55,112 nucleotides of DNA from contig NZ_JPIM01000015.1 of NCBI RefSeq assembly GCF_000735195.1, forward strand, positions 1 through 55,112, written 5' to 3'. This document shows positions 27,315-36,264 of the stretch, piece by piece. Below the pieces are notes generated by a model. It was not told the origin of the DNA, did no database searches, and saw only the letters and a program-made list of their open reading frames with translations. This DNA comes from Chloroflexus sp. MS-G. Its GTDB lineage: Bacteria; Chloroflexota; Chloroflexia; Chloroflexales; Chloroflexaceae. Position 1 is the first letter of the stretch. Each line of letters opens with the position of its first letter. The position numbers and the translations under genes were made by a program.

Positions 27315-28821
27315 CCCTTTGTTACACCAACCAACCTGGCGTGACCGGCTGGTGCAATCGCCAATACTGATAGCCTGCCTGGCTCTAATAACCGGCGGCC
27401 TGATTGGGGGCATTACCGCTCTCGGGCCGCTCTATGCTGCGGCCGGTGTGCTGGCTCTCTTCGTCGTTACGGCTTTGCTGGTGAGTGTCCAGACCGGCCT
27501 GATCGCTACGCTTGCAATTGCTACCATTATCCCCTTTGGCACGTTGCCCTTTAAAGCCATCATTACGCCGAACTTTCTCACCCTGGTTTTGGTGGCTCTG
27601 AATGCTGTCTGGCTTTTCCGTGCCCTGGCCCGTTCTGACACCTACGATGTACGGCTTGGCTCGCTGGGGGTCCCGCTCATCGGCTTTTTAGGATTAACCT
27701 TCTTCTCGCTGGTATTGGGTGCGCGTGGTTTGCCCGACCCGCAAACGCTCCATAATTACGCGAAGTTTGTATTGGGGGTAGGTTGTTACTTCAGTGTAAT
27801 TAATTGCATTCGGGATCGCGCTACGCTCCGTTTCACGATACGTGCATTGATAGTTGTGAGCGGCATATCGGCGCTCATCGGGCTGGTCTTATGGACATTA
27901 CCAGATGCCGTAGCGCTCCAATTCCTGGTTTCACTTGGTCGGATCGGCTATCCGACCAGCGGTCGCGTGCTACGGTACATCGAAGACGATCCTAATGGGC
28001 TGGAGCGCGCAATTGGGTTGGGGGTTGACCCAAACAGCTTTGGTGGCATGTTGGCGCTGGTAGCAGTGCTGACGCTGACGCAACTGGCTACACCGCAACC
28101 AATCCTCCCCCGCTGGGTACTGGCTACGCTTGGTGGATTACAGGTATTGGCCCTCTTGCTGACCTTCTCACGGGCAGCCCTGTTTGGTCTGATTATTGCA
28201 GCAGCGTTTCTCGCCACTGTACGCTACCCTCGTCTCTGGCGGTACATGATAGTGGTAGGTACCGTCGGTGCGGTGCTCCTCGTCGGTTTGGGGTACGCTG
28301 ATGATTTCATCCAACGAGTGCTCTCCGGTATCCAATTTCGCGATCAGGCCCAACAGATGCGACTCGGCGAATACGCCAATGCGATTGCCATTATCCAGCG
28401 CTACCCAGTATTCGGGATCGGTTTTGGTCAGGCACCCGATCTCGATCTCTCAGCCGGTGTGAGCAGTATCTATCTGGCAATTGCCCAGCGTATGGGTTTG
28501 GTCGGGCTGGCAGTCTTTCTCGGTCTGATCGGCTTCTGGTTTACGCGCAGTCTGCAATTGTTGCCCGCACTCGACGACGAACTCGCTAGCTGGCTCCTTG
28601 GTTGTCAGGGCGCGTTAGTGGCAGCACTGGCTGTGGGAGTGGCCGACCACTACTTTTTCAATATCGAGTTTAGCCATATGGCAACCCTCTTTTGGGCAAC
28701 GGTTGGCCTGGGGAGTGCTATTGAGACATGCGTTCACCCATCCCTTCCCTCTGACCTGTTGCGGGCCTATCCGCACAATCGAGCCAGAGCAGACAACGAA
28801 AACTCTTTTACCAATCCATAA
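27304..28821 (+). CDS. O-antigen ligase/polymerase-like membrane protein
   Basis: This 505-residue polytopic protein has about 12 hydrophobic segments. The central part shows GVDPNSFGGMLALV and a C-terminal loop with PVFGIGFGQAPDLDL and SSIYLAIAQRMGLVGLAVFL, which resembles the Wzy_C/RfaL region of O-antigen ligases and polysaccharide polymerases (motif GxGxG...H/YN). It would act in the cytoplasmic membrane on lipid-linked glycan. The start overlaps glpX by 11 bases, with no ribosome binding site of its own visible, so translational coupling is probable. The pairing with a gluconeogenic enzyme is functionally odd. No other polysaccharide genes lie nearby. Confidence 0.72.
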   Translation: MFVNPLLHQPTWRDRLVQSPILIACLALITGGLIGGITALGPLYAAAGVLALFVVTALLVSVQTGLIATLAIATIIPFGTLPFKAIITPNFLTLVLVALNAVWLFRALARSDTYDVRLGSLGVPLIGFLGLTFFSLVLGARGLPDPQTLHNYAKFVLGVGCYFSVINCIRDRATLRFTIRALIVVSGISALIGLVLWTLPDAVALQFLVSLGRIGYPTSGRVLRYIEDDPNGLERAIGLGVDPNSFGGMLALVAVLTLTQLATPQPILPRWVLATLGGLQVLALLLTFSRAALFGLIIAAAFLATVRYPRLWRYMIVVGTVGAVLLVGLGYADDFIQRVLSGIQFRDQAQQMRLGEYANAIAIIQRYPVFGIGFGQAPDLDLSAGVSSIYLAIAQRMGLVGLAVFLGLIGFWFTRSLQLLPALDDELASWLLGCQGALVAALAVGVADHYFFNIEFSHMATLFWATVGLGSAIETCVHPSLPSDLLRAYPHNRARADNENSFTNP

Positions 28822-28949
28822 TTGGAACATATCTCCCTGGCATGAGTGAAGGAAGGTGGGATAGGAAACCTATCACGGCGAGGAATGCTTACTGAGAACA
28901 GGTAATCGGTACCATTGACACATCAAACGTTATTTTGAGAGAGTGAAAC

Positions 28950-29423
28950 GTGGCAGCGAAAACACATCATTCGGGAGTGGTTGCCGAAAATCGCAAGGCA
29001 CGCCACGATTACGATATAGAAGAGACAATTGAAGCCGGCATTGTCCTTTCCGGCAGCGAAATCAAATCGGTACGCGCCGGACGGGTTAATCTGCGCGGCA
29101 GTTTTGCCCGTGTGATTGACGACGAGGTATTCTTATACGACGCTCACATTGCTCCTTACGAACAGTCGGGCAAGTACTTTAATCACGATCCGCTCCGACC
29201 ACGCAAGCTCTTACTCCACCGACGTGAGATCAACCGTCTCAATGGGCTGGTACGGATGAAGGGAATGACCCTCGTGCCGCTAAAGGTCTATTTCAAAGGA
29301 CGACGGGCCAAAGTCGAGCTTGGAGTGGCGCGTGGTAAGAAGATTTACGATAAACGTGAGGATATTGCCCGCCGCGATGCGGCAAGAGACATTGAGCGAG
29401 CCTTAAAGCGATCACGCCAATAG
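28950..29423 (+). CDS. smpB: SsrA-binding protein SmpB
   Basis: This 157-residue protein binds tmRNA and helps it rescue stalled ribosomes. Typical segments are [56 protein letters not shown] and a basic C-terminal tail ([20 protein letters not shown]). The start is GTG with GAGAGA about seven bases upstream. The tmRNA gene itself was not recognised in the window. A small methyltransferase gene follows after 18 bases. Confidence 0.94.
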   Translation: MAAKTHHSGVVAENRKARHDYDIEETIEAGIVLSGSEIKSVRAGRVNLRGSFARVIDDEVFLYDAHIAPYEQSGKYFNHDPLRPRKLLLHRREINRLNGLVRMKGMTLVPLKVYFKGRRAKVELGVARGKKIYDKREDIARRDAARDIERALKRSRQ

Positions 29424-29441
29424 TGCTCAGAGGGTACAGGT

Positions 29442-30041
29442 ATGTCTGATCGTTTCCATCGCATGCGTGAACGTTACCTGTCAGGAGAGATTCCCTGGGA
29501 TCATTCAGAACCACCACCTGAAATTATTACCTTAAGCAACGAGTTACCCCCTGGGCGGGCTATCGATCTCGGTTGTGGCACCGGACGAGCGTGCATCTGG
29601 TTGGCCCGTGCCGGCTGGCAGGTTGACGGAATTGATTTTGTTCCTGAAGCGATTGCTATCGCTCGCGAGCGGGTGGCAGCCGCTGGTGTCGCTGATAAGG
29701 TACGTCTCTTTGTCGCCGATGCCACTCGTCTGGATTTTCTAACCGAACCCTACGATCTGGCAATCGACGTCGGCTGTGGTCATGGTTTCAGCGAACCAGA
29801 ACTCAACGCTTACCTTGATGAAGTGCGGCGGTTGCTCAAACCAGGTGGCCTGTTTGCGTTCTTCGCCCATCTGCGTACCCCAACCACACCTGATGCGGCG
29901 ATATTGAAAACTCACATCGAACAGACATTACTCCTAGCAGCACTTCAATCGCGGTTCATTATCGAACAATTTGTACCTGGTGAGACTGTTGTTATGGGGC
30001 AACGAGGCCCCTCAGCATGGATTTATCTCCGACGACCCTAA
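29442..30041 (+). CDS. Class I SAM-dependent methyltransferase
   Basis: This 199-residue protein has the SAM-binding loop AIDLGCGTGRACIWLARAG (~41-59), acidic motif VDGIDFVPEAIAIARERV, and VADATRLDFL at motif III. PGGLFAFFAHL follows before the last strands. It resembles thiopurine/tellurite-resistance-type small-molecule methyltransferases. The substrate is unknown. It is 18 bases after smpB, and a hotdog thioesterase gene begins 28 bases downstream, so the three may be cotranscribed. Confidence 0.85.
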   Translation: MSDRFHRMRERYLSGEIPWDHSEPPPEIITLSNELPPGRAIDLGCGTGRACIWLARAGWQVDGIDFVPEAIAIARERVAAAGVADKVRLFVADATRLDFLTEPYDLAIDVGCGHGFSEPELNAYLDEVRRLLKPGGLFAFFAHLRTPTTPDAAILKTHIEQTLLLAALQSRFIIEQFVPGETVVMGQRGPSAWIYLRRP

Positions 30042-30069
30042 TGTGTCGTTATCAGCATTAGGAAAAACC

Positions 30070-30561
30070 ATGAACGCCATTCAAGACAGCTATCCCGATG
30101 AACTGAGTCACTGTTACGGTTGTGGCCGTCTTAATCTCGATGGTTTACAGATCAAAAGTGTCTGGAACGGTTGTGAAGCCATTGCACGCTTTACACCTTT
30201 CTCGTACCATACAGCAGTACCCGGCTATGTTTACGGTGGACTATTGGCTTCACTGATCGACTGTCACGGTACCGGAACGGCAGCAGCAGCAGCTTATGCT
30301 GCCGCCGGGCGTGAACCGGGTACTGCGCCGTACCTACGCTATCTCACGGCATCGTTGCGAGTAAACTTCTTGCGCCCGACACCACTCGGACCCGAACTGG
30401 TCATTCACGGACGGGTCAAAGAGATGTCTGGTCGCAAAGTGATCGTTGAAGCGTGGATCGAAGCAAATGGTGAGACAACGGTGCAGGGTGAAGTCGTGGC
30501 CGTACAGGTCCCTGAACACCTGCTGAACAACTTACTTAACCAGGGAGAGCGGGAAGACTGA
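30070..30561 (+). CDS. PaaI-like hotdog-fold thioesterase
   Basis: This 163-residue protein probably hydrolyses an acyl-CoA thioester. The hotdog core shows CYGCGRLNLDGLQIK, then VPGYVYGGLLASLIDCHGTGTAAAA, in which the GG...D/H segment forms the active-site helix, and VNFLRPTPLGPELVIHGRV. The ATG at 30070 has AGGAAAAA upstream. A longer frame starting at 29971 would overlap the methyltransferase gene. The N-terminal CxxC could bind metal but has not been assigned a role in this family. It ends the smpB-methyltransferase-thioesterase run. Confidence 0.83.
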   Translation: MNAIQDSYPDELSHCYGCGRLNLDGLQIKSVWNGCEAIARFTPFSYHTAVPGYVYGGLLASLIDCHGTGTAAAAAYAAAGREPGTAPYLRYLTASLRVNFLRPTPLGPELVIHGRVKEMSGRKVIVEAWIEANGETTVQGEVVAVQVPEHLLNNLLNQGERED

Positions 30562-30646
30562 CAAAGAGCATACCCTGTGTTCTGCCAGCATCTAGCGGTG
30601 TTCACCGTTTTTCCCTGCCCGGTAGTGGTGTTGTGAGCGAGTGACG

Positions 30647-30669
30647 GCGGCGGGTTGGGCACCCGCCGC
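30647..30669. terminator. Hairpin between convergent genes
   Basis: GCGGCGGGT (30647-30655) and ACCCGCCGC (30661-30669) pair perfectly around a five-base loop. It lies between the thioesterase gene (plus) and the alpha/beta hydrolase gene (minus). No T-tract is seen. Confidence 0.5.
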
Positions 30670-30754
30670 TACTAGCGTACTCGTGAAAATATGCACAGGT
30701 GACACGACAAGATGTAGGCCAGCTTACGGGAAAAAAGAACATCGCTTAGCCACT

Positions 30755-31552
30755 CTAACCACCTGGAATGGCCTGCCCAACCGTAACTGCAAAGCGGGCA
30801 ATTGCAGCACCTGCCATTGGCCAGGCCGGGTCGAGCATAAGATCGTGCGCGGCTTCAGGGATAACAAGCAATTCAGCACGATATGCAGCAGCAAGCTCTT
30901 GCTGAGCAGGGAGATCGAAGATAGCATCATTTCCGGCTGCAATGACCAATACCGGTACCTGCACGACATGCGGACGCGGGCGGATCAGCATACTGGTCAG
31001 GGTTACGAGCGGCGGCTCACTGACCAATTGTCGGCGGTAACGCTCAAGATCGTCTAAAGCAATATCTGGGCGAAAGAGAGCTGCTCGTACTGCACTGATT
31101 TCTCGTCGCAACAGGGAGCGGATGTCAACCATTGGTTTCCGTTCGCGCCAACGACGTAAAAAGTAAGCTGGGCTGGAAACTGGTGAGCTGCACAATAACA
31201 CGGCACCGGCAGCCCTAGGCGCCGAGCCGCACCGACCACTTAAGCATAGTTGTACAACATAACCACCGGCACTATGTCCAACTAATATTGGTGGCTGAGG
31301 TAGTGCGTTCACCACCGTTCGTACATCTTGCACGTAATCGCAAATGGTAGTCAACAGTCCGGCTCGTGAACTAGAGCCGTGACCGCGCAGGCTGATGGCA
31401 TGCGCCGTCAAGCCCCGCGCTACCAGATCAGGTAGCGCACGCTCGACCCAACACCAGGCACCGTGCCAGGCGCCATGCACCAACACCACTGGCGGTGCTG
31501 CGTGTGGGCATGGGGGCTGAACGGTCAACCACTCGAGCTGCGGCGACTTCAC
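30755..31552 (-). CDS. Alpha/beta hydrolase
   Basis: This 265-residue alpha/beta-fold hydrolase shows the oxyanion HGAWHGAW (~26-33), the nucleophile elbow GHSAGG with Ser94, an Asp in VIAAGNDAIF and a C-terminal His in PEAAHDLMLD. It begins with GTG overlapping the stop of the upstream AAR-like gene by four bases (GTGA), so the two proteins are coupled. An esterase or thioesterase acting on a fatty acyl product would fit its partner. That is inference: haloperoxidase-like and lactonase members share the same fold and motifs. Confidence 0.86.
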   Translation of the reverse strand: MKSPQLEWLTVQPPCPHAAPPVVLVHGAWHGAWCWVERALPDLVARGLTAHAISLRGHGSSSRAGLLTTICDYVQDVRTVVNALPQPPILVGHSAGGYVVQLCLSGRCGSAPRAAGAVLLCSSPVSSPAYFLRRWRERKPMVDIRSLLRREISAVRAALFRPDIALDDLERYRRQLVSEPPLVTLTSMLIRPRPHVVQVPVLVIAAGNDAIFDLPAQQELAAAYRAELLVIPEAAHDLMLDPAWPMAGAAIARFAVTVGQAIPGG

Positions 31553-33603
31553 GACGACTGATCCAACACGCGCTCAGCAGGAAGGCCCAATTGGCGACGG
31601 CGTTCTTCGGCCAACCGCCGCTTCTCGGCGATCATGTCATCAGTAACATACACGCCAAACGAACGCAGACGCGCCAGCTCCAAGCCGTGCTTCTTCCACA
31701 ACCGGTAGACCTCTTTAACCCGCTCGATCTCGATATTGCGCCCCAACGTGTAGTCTTCAAACTTGCCTTCCATCGCCAGGAGCGCCGTCTCTGCCAAACA
31801 GGCATAAGCGGTACCGGGTGGCATATCGATATCGAAGCCAAAATCTGGTTCACCGGGGAGAATAATCTCTCCACTCTCGATGACCAGCACATCAGGACGC
31901 CGACGGGCGTCTTCTTCTTTTACATCTGGCGGACGCGCAACATCGCAAATAACAGCACCAGGTTTGACTTTATCAATATTAATAACCTTACCGGTCAGCG
32001 CACTGGTCGTCGTGATAATCAGATCGGCATCGCCGAGATAGGCATCGGCATACGTTGCCGCCACCACACGAGCACCGGGCGTCTCGGCTTCAATCTGCTT
32101 CTTCAAGGCAATCAGTCGTTCAGCACGCGGAGCCACCAGTACCACGTCATGCACTGCCTGCGCCAGCAAACGGGCACACACCGCGCCAATGGAACCGGTT
32201 GCACCGATCACCACTGCTCGCACGTGTTCTGGCCGACCACCTTTCATCAGCAATACAGCCTGCTTTGCCGCCTCAAGCGTGGCAGCCACTGTCAATGAAT
32301 TGCCCGATGTGATACCGATATTCACCTTCTGCGCGACTGTAATACCGGCATCCCCCACCACCGAGGTAAATGCACCCAGCCCCATAAGCTGAGCGCCCAT
32401 CCGCTCGGCCATGCGAGCCGCCTTAATCAAACGACGGTAGGTAAAGCCAGGTGGGCGAAGCATCATTTCGCGTGGCGTTGCCCCCAACGTGAGCAAGATA
32501 CCCTCAACCTCTTCACCGGTCGCTTTCGAGCGAATCCCACGGATTCGCGAGAGGTACAGGGGTGGGAAATGGGCAGCGACCACCTCTACCAGACGCGGTG
32601 GGAGATAGCGCGTCCAGCGAAAAAGTTTATGTCTCGCAATCAGTTCAGTGCGCAACGGATGGATCACAAATGCAAAGCGAGGCTTGGGGCGAGGATTGAG
32701 GTCTTGTACCGTCGGCTCCCAGCCCGCAGCAGTGATAAAATCGATCACCTCCCCATCAGCAGGCTGACGAGGACTTTCAGTAATGGCCGTGATGATCGCC
32801 TCTAGCACATCAGCCGCCAAAAACGGTCGCTGATCGTTCAGCGGTGGGGTCATCGTTACCAATGTCGTCACGCCGCGTCGCCGTAAATCCTCAATCTCGG
32901 CAGGTGATGGATCATCAGTAATAATGGTTTTGCGGGTCAGATCATTTGGCGCAAAACGCCGGATGAAAGCAAAATCACCGGCAATCACATCGGCCCAGCG
33001 GAAAAGATCGACGGCACGTCCGTCAAAACCTTCCTGACCGAGTGCGACAGGATGGATAAAGCGGTAAGGCAGGAGCGCGAGAATCGGAAGCGCCGTTGCA
33101 GCATACAGTTCGAGCTGTGCGATTGAACGTGGCGGTGGTAGAAAGGGTATGCCAGCGTGAATGATCGGATCGGCAAAACGCAGTTCCGGTTCATACTGAC
33201 TGATCGCAGCGGCCAGTTGGTACCGCTCGATGCCACTGGTAATTAATACTCGTTTATACCGCAGCAGAGCAGGAATCTGCTGTACTGCCTGCGCAATCGC
33301 CCACCGCTCAAGCGTTGCCTTCACGACCCCCCCATCTACTACCGGAGTTCGTTGCGCTTGCGCCGCAATGTGGATCGCCTCTTGATGCGGATAACGAGCG
33401 CGACCAATGCGAAAGACCGGTGTCAGCCCCCCAAGACCAATTGCATCGACCTTGCCATCAAACTCGCGTACCAGTGCCATTGCCCGGGCTACATCGCCAT
33501 TGGTACCGATACGGCGCACCTCGACGTGCTGCCCCAGCACCTGCACAGTGATGTGATAATCACGCTGGGCCGAGCCAAGACTAATACTGACAACTCTTTT
33601 CAT
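31549..33603 (-). CDS. Acyl-ACP-reductase-like dehydrogenase with unknown N-terminal domain
   Basis: This 684-residue protein has a C-terminal half (~310-640) that resembles cyanobacterial long-chain acyl-ACP reductase (AAR): FAFVIHPL, GLGAFTSVV, ITSGNSLTVAATLEA, the Rossmann motif VVIGATGSIGAVCARLL (GATGSIG 467-473) and AYACLAETALLAMEG, in which Cys602 aligns with the catalytic Cys of AAR. TLGRNIEIERV follows as in AAR. The first ~300 residues have no counterpart in AAR and are not recognised; they carry LGGLTPVFRIGRARYPHQEA near residue 58. It might also be annotated generically as a shikimate/quinate-type dehydrogenase. The ATG at 33603 is preceded by GAGGAG six bases away. The alpha/beta hydrolase gene overlaps its end. 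Confidence 0.78.
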   Translation of the reverse strand: MKRVVSISLGSAQRDYHITVQVLGQHVEVRRIGTNGDVARAMALVREFDGKVDAIGLGGLTPVFRIGRARYPHQEAIHIAAQAQRTPVVDGGVVKATLERWAIAQAVQQIPALLRYKRVLITSGIERYQLAAAISQYEPELRFADPIIHAGIPFLPPPRSIAQLELYAATALPILALLPYRFIHPVALGQEGFDGRAVDLFRWADVIAGDFAFIRRFAPNDLTRKTIITDDPSPAEIEDLRRRGVTTLVTMTPPLNDQRPFLAADVLEAIITAITESPRQPADGEVIDFITAAGWEPTVQDLNPRPKPRFAFVIHPLRTELIARHKLFRWTRYLPPRLVEVVAAHFPPLYLSRIRGIRSKATGEEVEGILLTLGATPREMMLRPPGFTYRRLIKAARMAERMGAQLMGLGAFTSVVGDAGITVAQKVNIGITSGNSLTVAATLEAAKQAVLLMKGGRPEHVRAVVIGATGSIGAVCARLLAQAVHDVVLVAPRAERLIALKKQIEAETPGARVVAATYADAYLGDADLIITTTSALTGKVINIDKVKPGAVICDVARPPDVKEEDARRRPDVLVIESGEIILPGEPDFGFDIDMPPGTAYACLAETALLAMEGKFEDYTLGRNIEIERVKEVYRLWKKHGLELARLRSFGVYVTDDMIAEKRRLAEERRRQLGLPAERVLDQSS

Positions 33604-33629
33604 AGGTGACTCCTCACGCTTATGGCGCC

Positions 33630-33638
33630 AGTATACCA
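33630..33638 (-). promoter_or_regulatory. Extended -10 promoter of the AAR-like operon
   Basis: On the minus strand TGG-TATACT lies 26 bases before the ATG at 33603. The -35 position is poor. Confidence 0.5.
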
Positions 33639-33869
33639 GATTAGTGTGAGTCGGCGTACAGATTACTGCAAGTCGGTTTCCCAATCCGCCTATTGGGTTC
33701 CAAACTTGCCCGCCGGCAATTGTATACTCTTGCGAGTTGACAAACGGCGAACATTGCTACGCCTGGATTACCATAAAAGTATAGGAGAAGCACCCAGAGC
33801 CGAGCACAGAAGAAGACAAGAACTGATGAACCATCACGCCATTCTGCTGATTTGTAAGATCTAAGAGCC

Positions 33870-33940
33870 TGATCAAGAACCCAGATTTCTCATTGGGCGC
33901 GTACCGCGCCCGTGCAACCATTGCGTGGGAGGGGTTCAAT
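33870..33940 (-). repeat. Copy A of a 71-bp dispersed repeat
   Basis: This segment matches the reverse complement of 23012-23082 at 56 of 71 positions without gaps. The preceding AGAGCCTGATCAA (33863-33875) also recurs at about 44200-44212. It lies directly upstream of a strong hairpin and the restriction endonuclease remnant. Confidence 0.7.
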
Positions 33941-33966
33941 ATTCTTTTGCTCCAGCCCCCACTTTG

Positions 33967-34001
33967 CCCCGTTCCGCTTCCCGTGGGGAAGCGGAACGGG
34001 G
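33967..34001. repeat. 16-bp perfect hairpin upstream of the endonuclease remnant
   Basis: CCCCGTTCCGCTTCCC (33967-33982) pairs perfectly with GGGAAGCGGAACGGGG (33986-34001) over a GTG loop. It ends 34 bases before the restriction gene remnant. It could terminate transcription or mark the end of a transferred segment. Confidence 0.6.
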
Positions 34002-34035
34002 CTAGGGGTTATAAACTTCGCAGAACGCAAGACGT

Positions 34036-34876
34036 TTGAACTTTTTTGATTTGCGAAAGAAGTATCACGAGCGGATCTGTGCACAGATTGTCTGGATAAA
34101 ACCTGGAGGATCCTACCCAAACTTTGCCGACGCAAGCAGCAGGTCGAGCAAAGACATTGCATCCGCTGTTCTGCAAGAAATGGGGTGTCGTGTCTTCAGA
34201 CAAGACCCCATTTCCGATCAACAAACCGGTAAGCTATTTGAAGAGGTTACGAAGGATTTTATTTCAGAGGCTTTTAGTCTCCTCAACCATTTGAGACCTG
34301 GAAAATGGATTTTCTCATCTGAAAACTATATCAAACTTTGATCAATATGAGCATTTAGCAGATATTGAAAGAATAGTACGTGCAAATAGAGAACTCGCTT
34401 CTATTTTTGGAGTAGACTATATTATTAAACCCGACATCATCATAGCCAGAGTCCCAGTTTCGGATGACGAGATTAATGCAGAAGAAACACTTTTAGACCC
34501 TGCTCAAGCTATAGTTAAGTATTCTCCCCTCAGGAAGAAAGAAGGTTCAAAACCAATTCTTCACGCTAGTATTTCCTGCAAGTGGACAATGAGAAGTGAT
34601 AGAAGTCAGAACATCAGAACAGAGGCGATGAATTTGATCCGGAATCGTAAAGGTCACACCCCACACATTGTTGCAGTTACTGCTGAACCACTACCAACAC
34701 GTATTGCATCTCTGGCTCTCGGAACCGGTGATCTAGACTGTGTGTATCATATCGCACTCCACGAACTGGAAATTGTAGTTATGTCCAACAAAGATCAGCA
34801 CGAGATGCTGCGGAGCCTGATTGATGGTAAACGATTGCGCGACATTATTGATCTGCCATTCGATCTGGCAATATAG
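34036..34876 (+). pseudogene. Frameshifted NgoMIV-type restriction endonuclease
   Basis: Two consecutive frames together encode a full-length homolog of NgoMIV (type II enzyme recognising GCCGGC in the known members). Frame 1 (34036-34341, TTG start) gives the N-terminal part, including RSSKDIASAVLQEMG, DQQTGKLFEEV and LLNHLRPGKW. Frame 2 continues with NFDQYEHLADIERIV, YIIKPDIIIAR (catalytic Asp) and the active-site ASISCKWTMRSDRSQN, where SCK supplies the Lys. It ends with TAEPLPTRIASLALGTGD and CVYHIALHELE. Removing one A from the AAAA run at 34322-34325 joins the frames. The enzyme would therefore be truncated before its catalytic core. No methyltransferase gene flanks it, and base composition is AT-richer than nearby genes, suggesting a transferred and decayed restriction system. 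A sequencing error is the alternative. Confidence 0.82.
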
Positions 34877-35214
34877 GCATGCAGCAATAGCGAAGAGAGG
34901 CGTTAGAATGCAACTTACCAATCTGTTCTCAAATGTGCCATCAGACAGATACTAAGGTAATGATACTCACGACGTTCAATCGTATTGATCCCCCTTCGCG
35001 GATGAAGACCAATCTGTTCAGCTCCGCAGCTATCTGACCGTAGCAATGTGAGATTCCTATAAGCGGATCATACCGGCCAGTTTTAAAACACGTATGACTG
35101 TTACATCCGGCCACTGCATCATCGGCTCGGATTGCCAAATCTATCCATCCTTAGCATACTACCGACGAAGATCGCTAGCCGTCCGTCGCGTCCATACCTT
35201 CGTACCATTTCCCC
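34877..35214. other. Intergenic region, nothing recognised
   Basis: This 338-base gap separates the endonuclease remnant from the minus-strand SH3-domain gene. Open frames are short and without domains. No strong hairpin or promoter was seen. Confidence 0.4.
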
Positions 35215-36264
35215 TCACTCAATGCTCTGCAAAAATTCGCCAGCACACCACCCTTCGATACCTGCACTTCGCACCTGCCACCAGGTCAGGCCATCACGTT
35301 CAAGTGGACCAGCGATTACTTCAACTTCAGTTCCCGGAGCCAGAATGACTTGAATGGCAGCGTTGATCCCCGGCTCAACCCGCAGATTGAGGGCAGGGAT
35401 GTCGCGGCTGACAATAGCTTTCCTGCCAACTGAAAGACCACCCGGTACAGCGGTTGACGAGCCTTCTGTTAGCCCAGAACTCCCCGACGATGTCGGTACC
35501 GGCGCCGATGTTGGTAACGCTACCGAAGTTTCCGTTGCTAGCGATACCTGTTCGGTTGGAAGTGGTGATACACCAACTAGCGGTACCGTTGGCAATGTTT
35601 GTGGGGCCGGATTCTGGATCAATAACGCAACGGCTATCCCAATGATGAAAATGCTGACCACGATCAGCACCGGGGCAACCCATGATGGAACGACCGGTAC
35701 CCGTGTGGCAGAAGTTGTGCTGTACTGGTCACCGAGTGAACGAATACGTTGTGCTTCGTCATAGACCGTATGGCGGTCACGCAGGCGCACCCGAACCGGC
35801 TCATCGTCGGGCAACGTCGTTTGCGCACGCATCGGCTGGGTTGGCCGTGAGCGCGATGGTTGCTCGGCAGGTGGCAGTACCTGGATACCATACCGTGGCA
35901 AAATGATCGCTGCCAGACGTTGGTACGCCGCCAGAGTCTCACCGGTCACCGCGAGATGTTCACCACGAGCGATGCGACCACGTAACCGGTGCAGACGTCG
36001 CACTGCATCAGCCTCTTCAGCGCTCAGCGGTGCCTGAGACAGTTCTTGCATTGCCTCCAGGACTCCAGCAAACGAACCAAGTGCCACCGGAGAGCCGATC
36101 CGTAGCAAGTGTGCCCGTAGAGTATCCTCGATTGCGCCGTGAATGCTGAGTAACGCCAGCTCCGGCACCTCGCGTCGCGCCCGTGCTAGTGTATATTTTT
36201 CCCGCGCCGATTCCATTAGGGTGAGTGGATTCAGCGCGGCAGACTCATCGCCGGTTAGGGTCAT
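35215..36264 (-). CDS. Membrane-anchored protein with C-terminal SH3 domain
   Basis: This 349-residue protein has an N-terminal cytosolic helical region (~1-130), a charged linker, one transmembrane segment (~195-217), a Thr/Ser/Pro-rich external spacer (~220-280) and a bacterial SH3-like domain (~280-349) with ALNLRVEPGINAAIQVILAPG and WWQVRSAGIEGWCAGEFL. Such SH3b domains often bind cell-wall or surface components. The start codon overlaps the gatB stop (ATGA), so it is translated from the gatB message. The N-terminal region is not recognised. There is no obvious functional link to tRNA amidation. Confidence 0.75.
   Translation of the reverse strand: MTLTGDESAALNPLTLMESAREKYTLARARREVPELALLSIHGAIEDTLRAHLLRIGSPVALGSFAGVLEAMQELSQAPLSAEEADAVRRLHRLRGRIARGEHLAVTGETLAAYQRLAAIILPRYGIQVLPPAEQPSRSRPTQPMRAQTTLPDDEPVRVRLRDRHTVYDEAQRIRSLGDQYSTTSATRVPVVPSWVAPVLIVVSIFIIGIAVALLIQNPAPQTLPTVPLVGVSPLPTEQVSLATETSVALPTSAPVPTSSGSSGLTEGSSTAVPGGLSVGRKAIVSRDIPALNLRVEPGINAAIQVILAPGTEVEVIAGPLERDGLTWWQVRSAGIEGWCAGEFLQSIE

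Noticed and set aside
28915..28936. TTGACA ... TATTTT as a promoter for smpB
   Set aside because: The spacing is only ten bases, too short for a sigma70-type promoter.
31495..32298. 267-codon plus-strand open frame
   Set aside because: It is antisense to the conserved Rossmann/catalytic part of the AAR-like gene; His/Gln/Arg-rich shadow translation.
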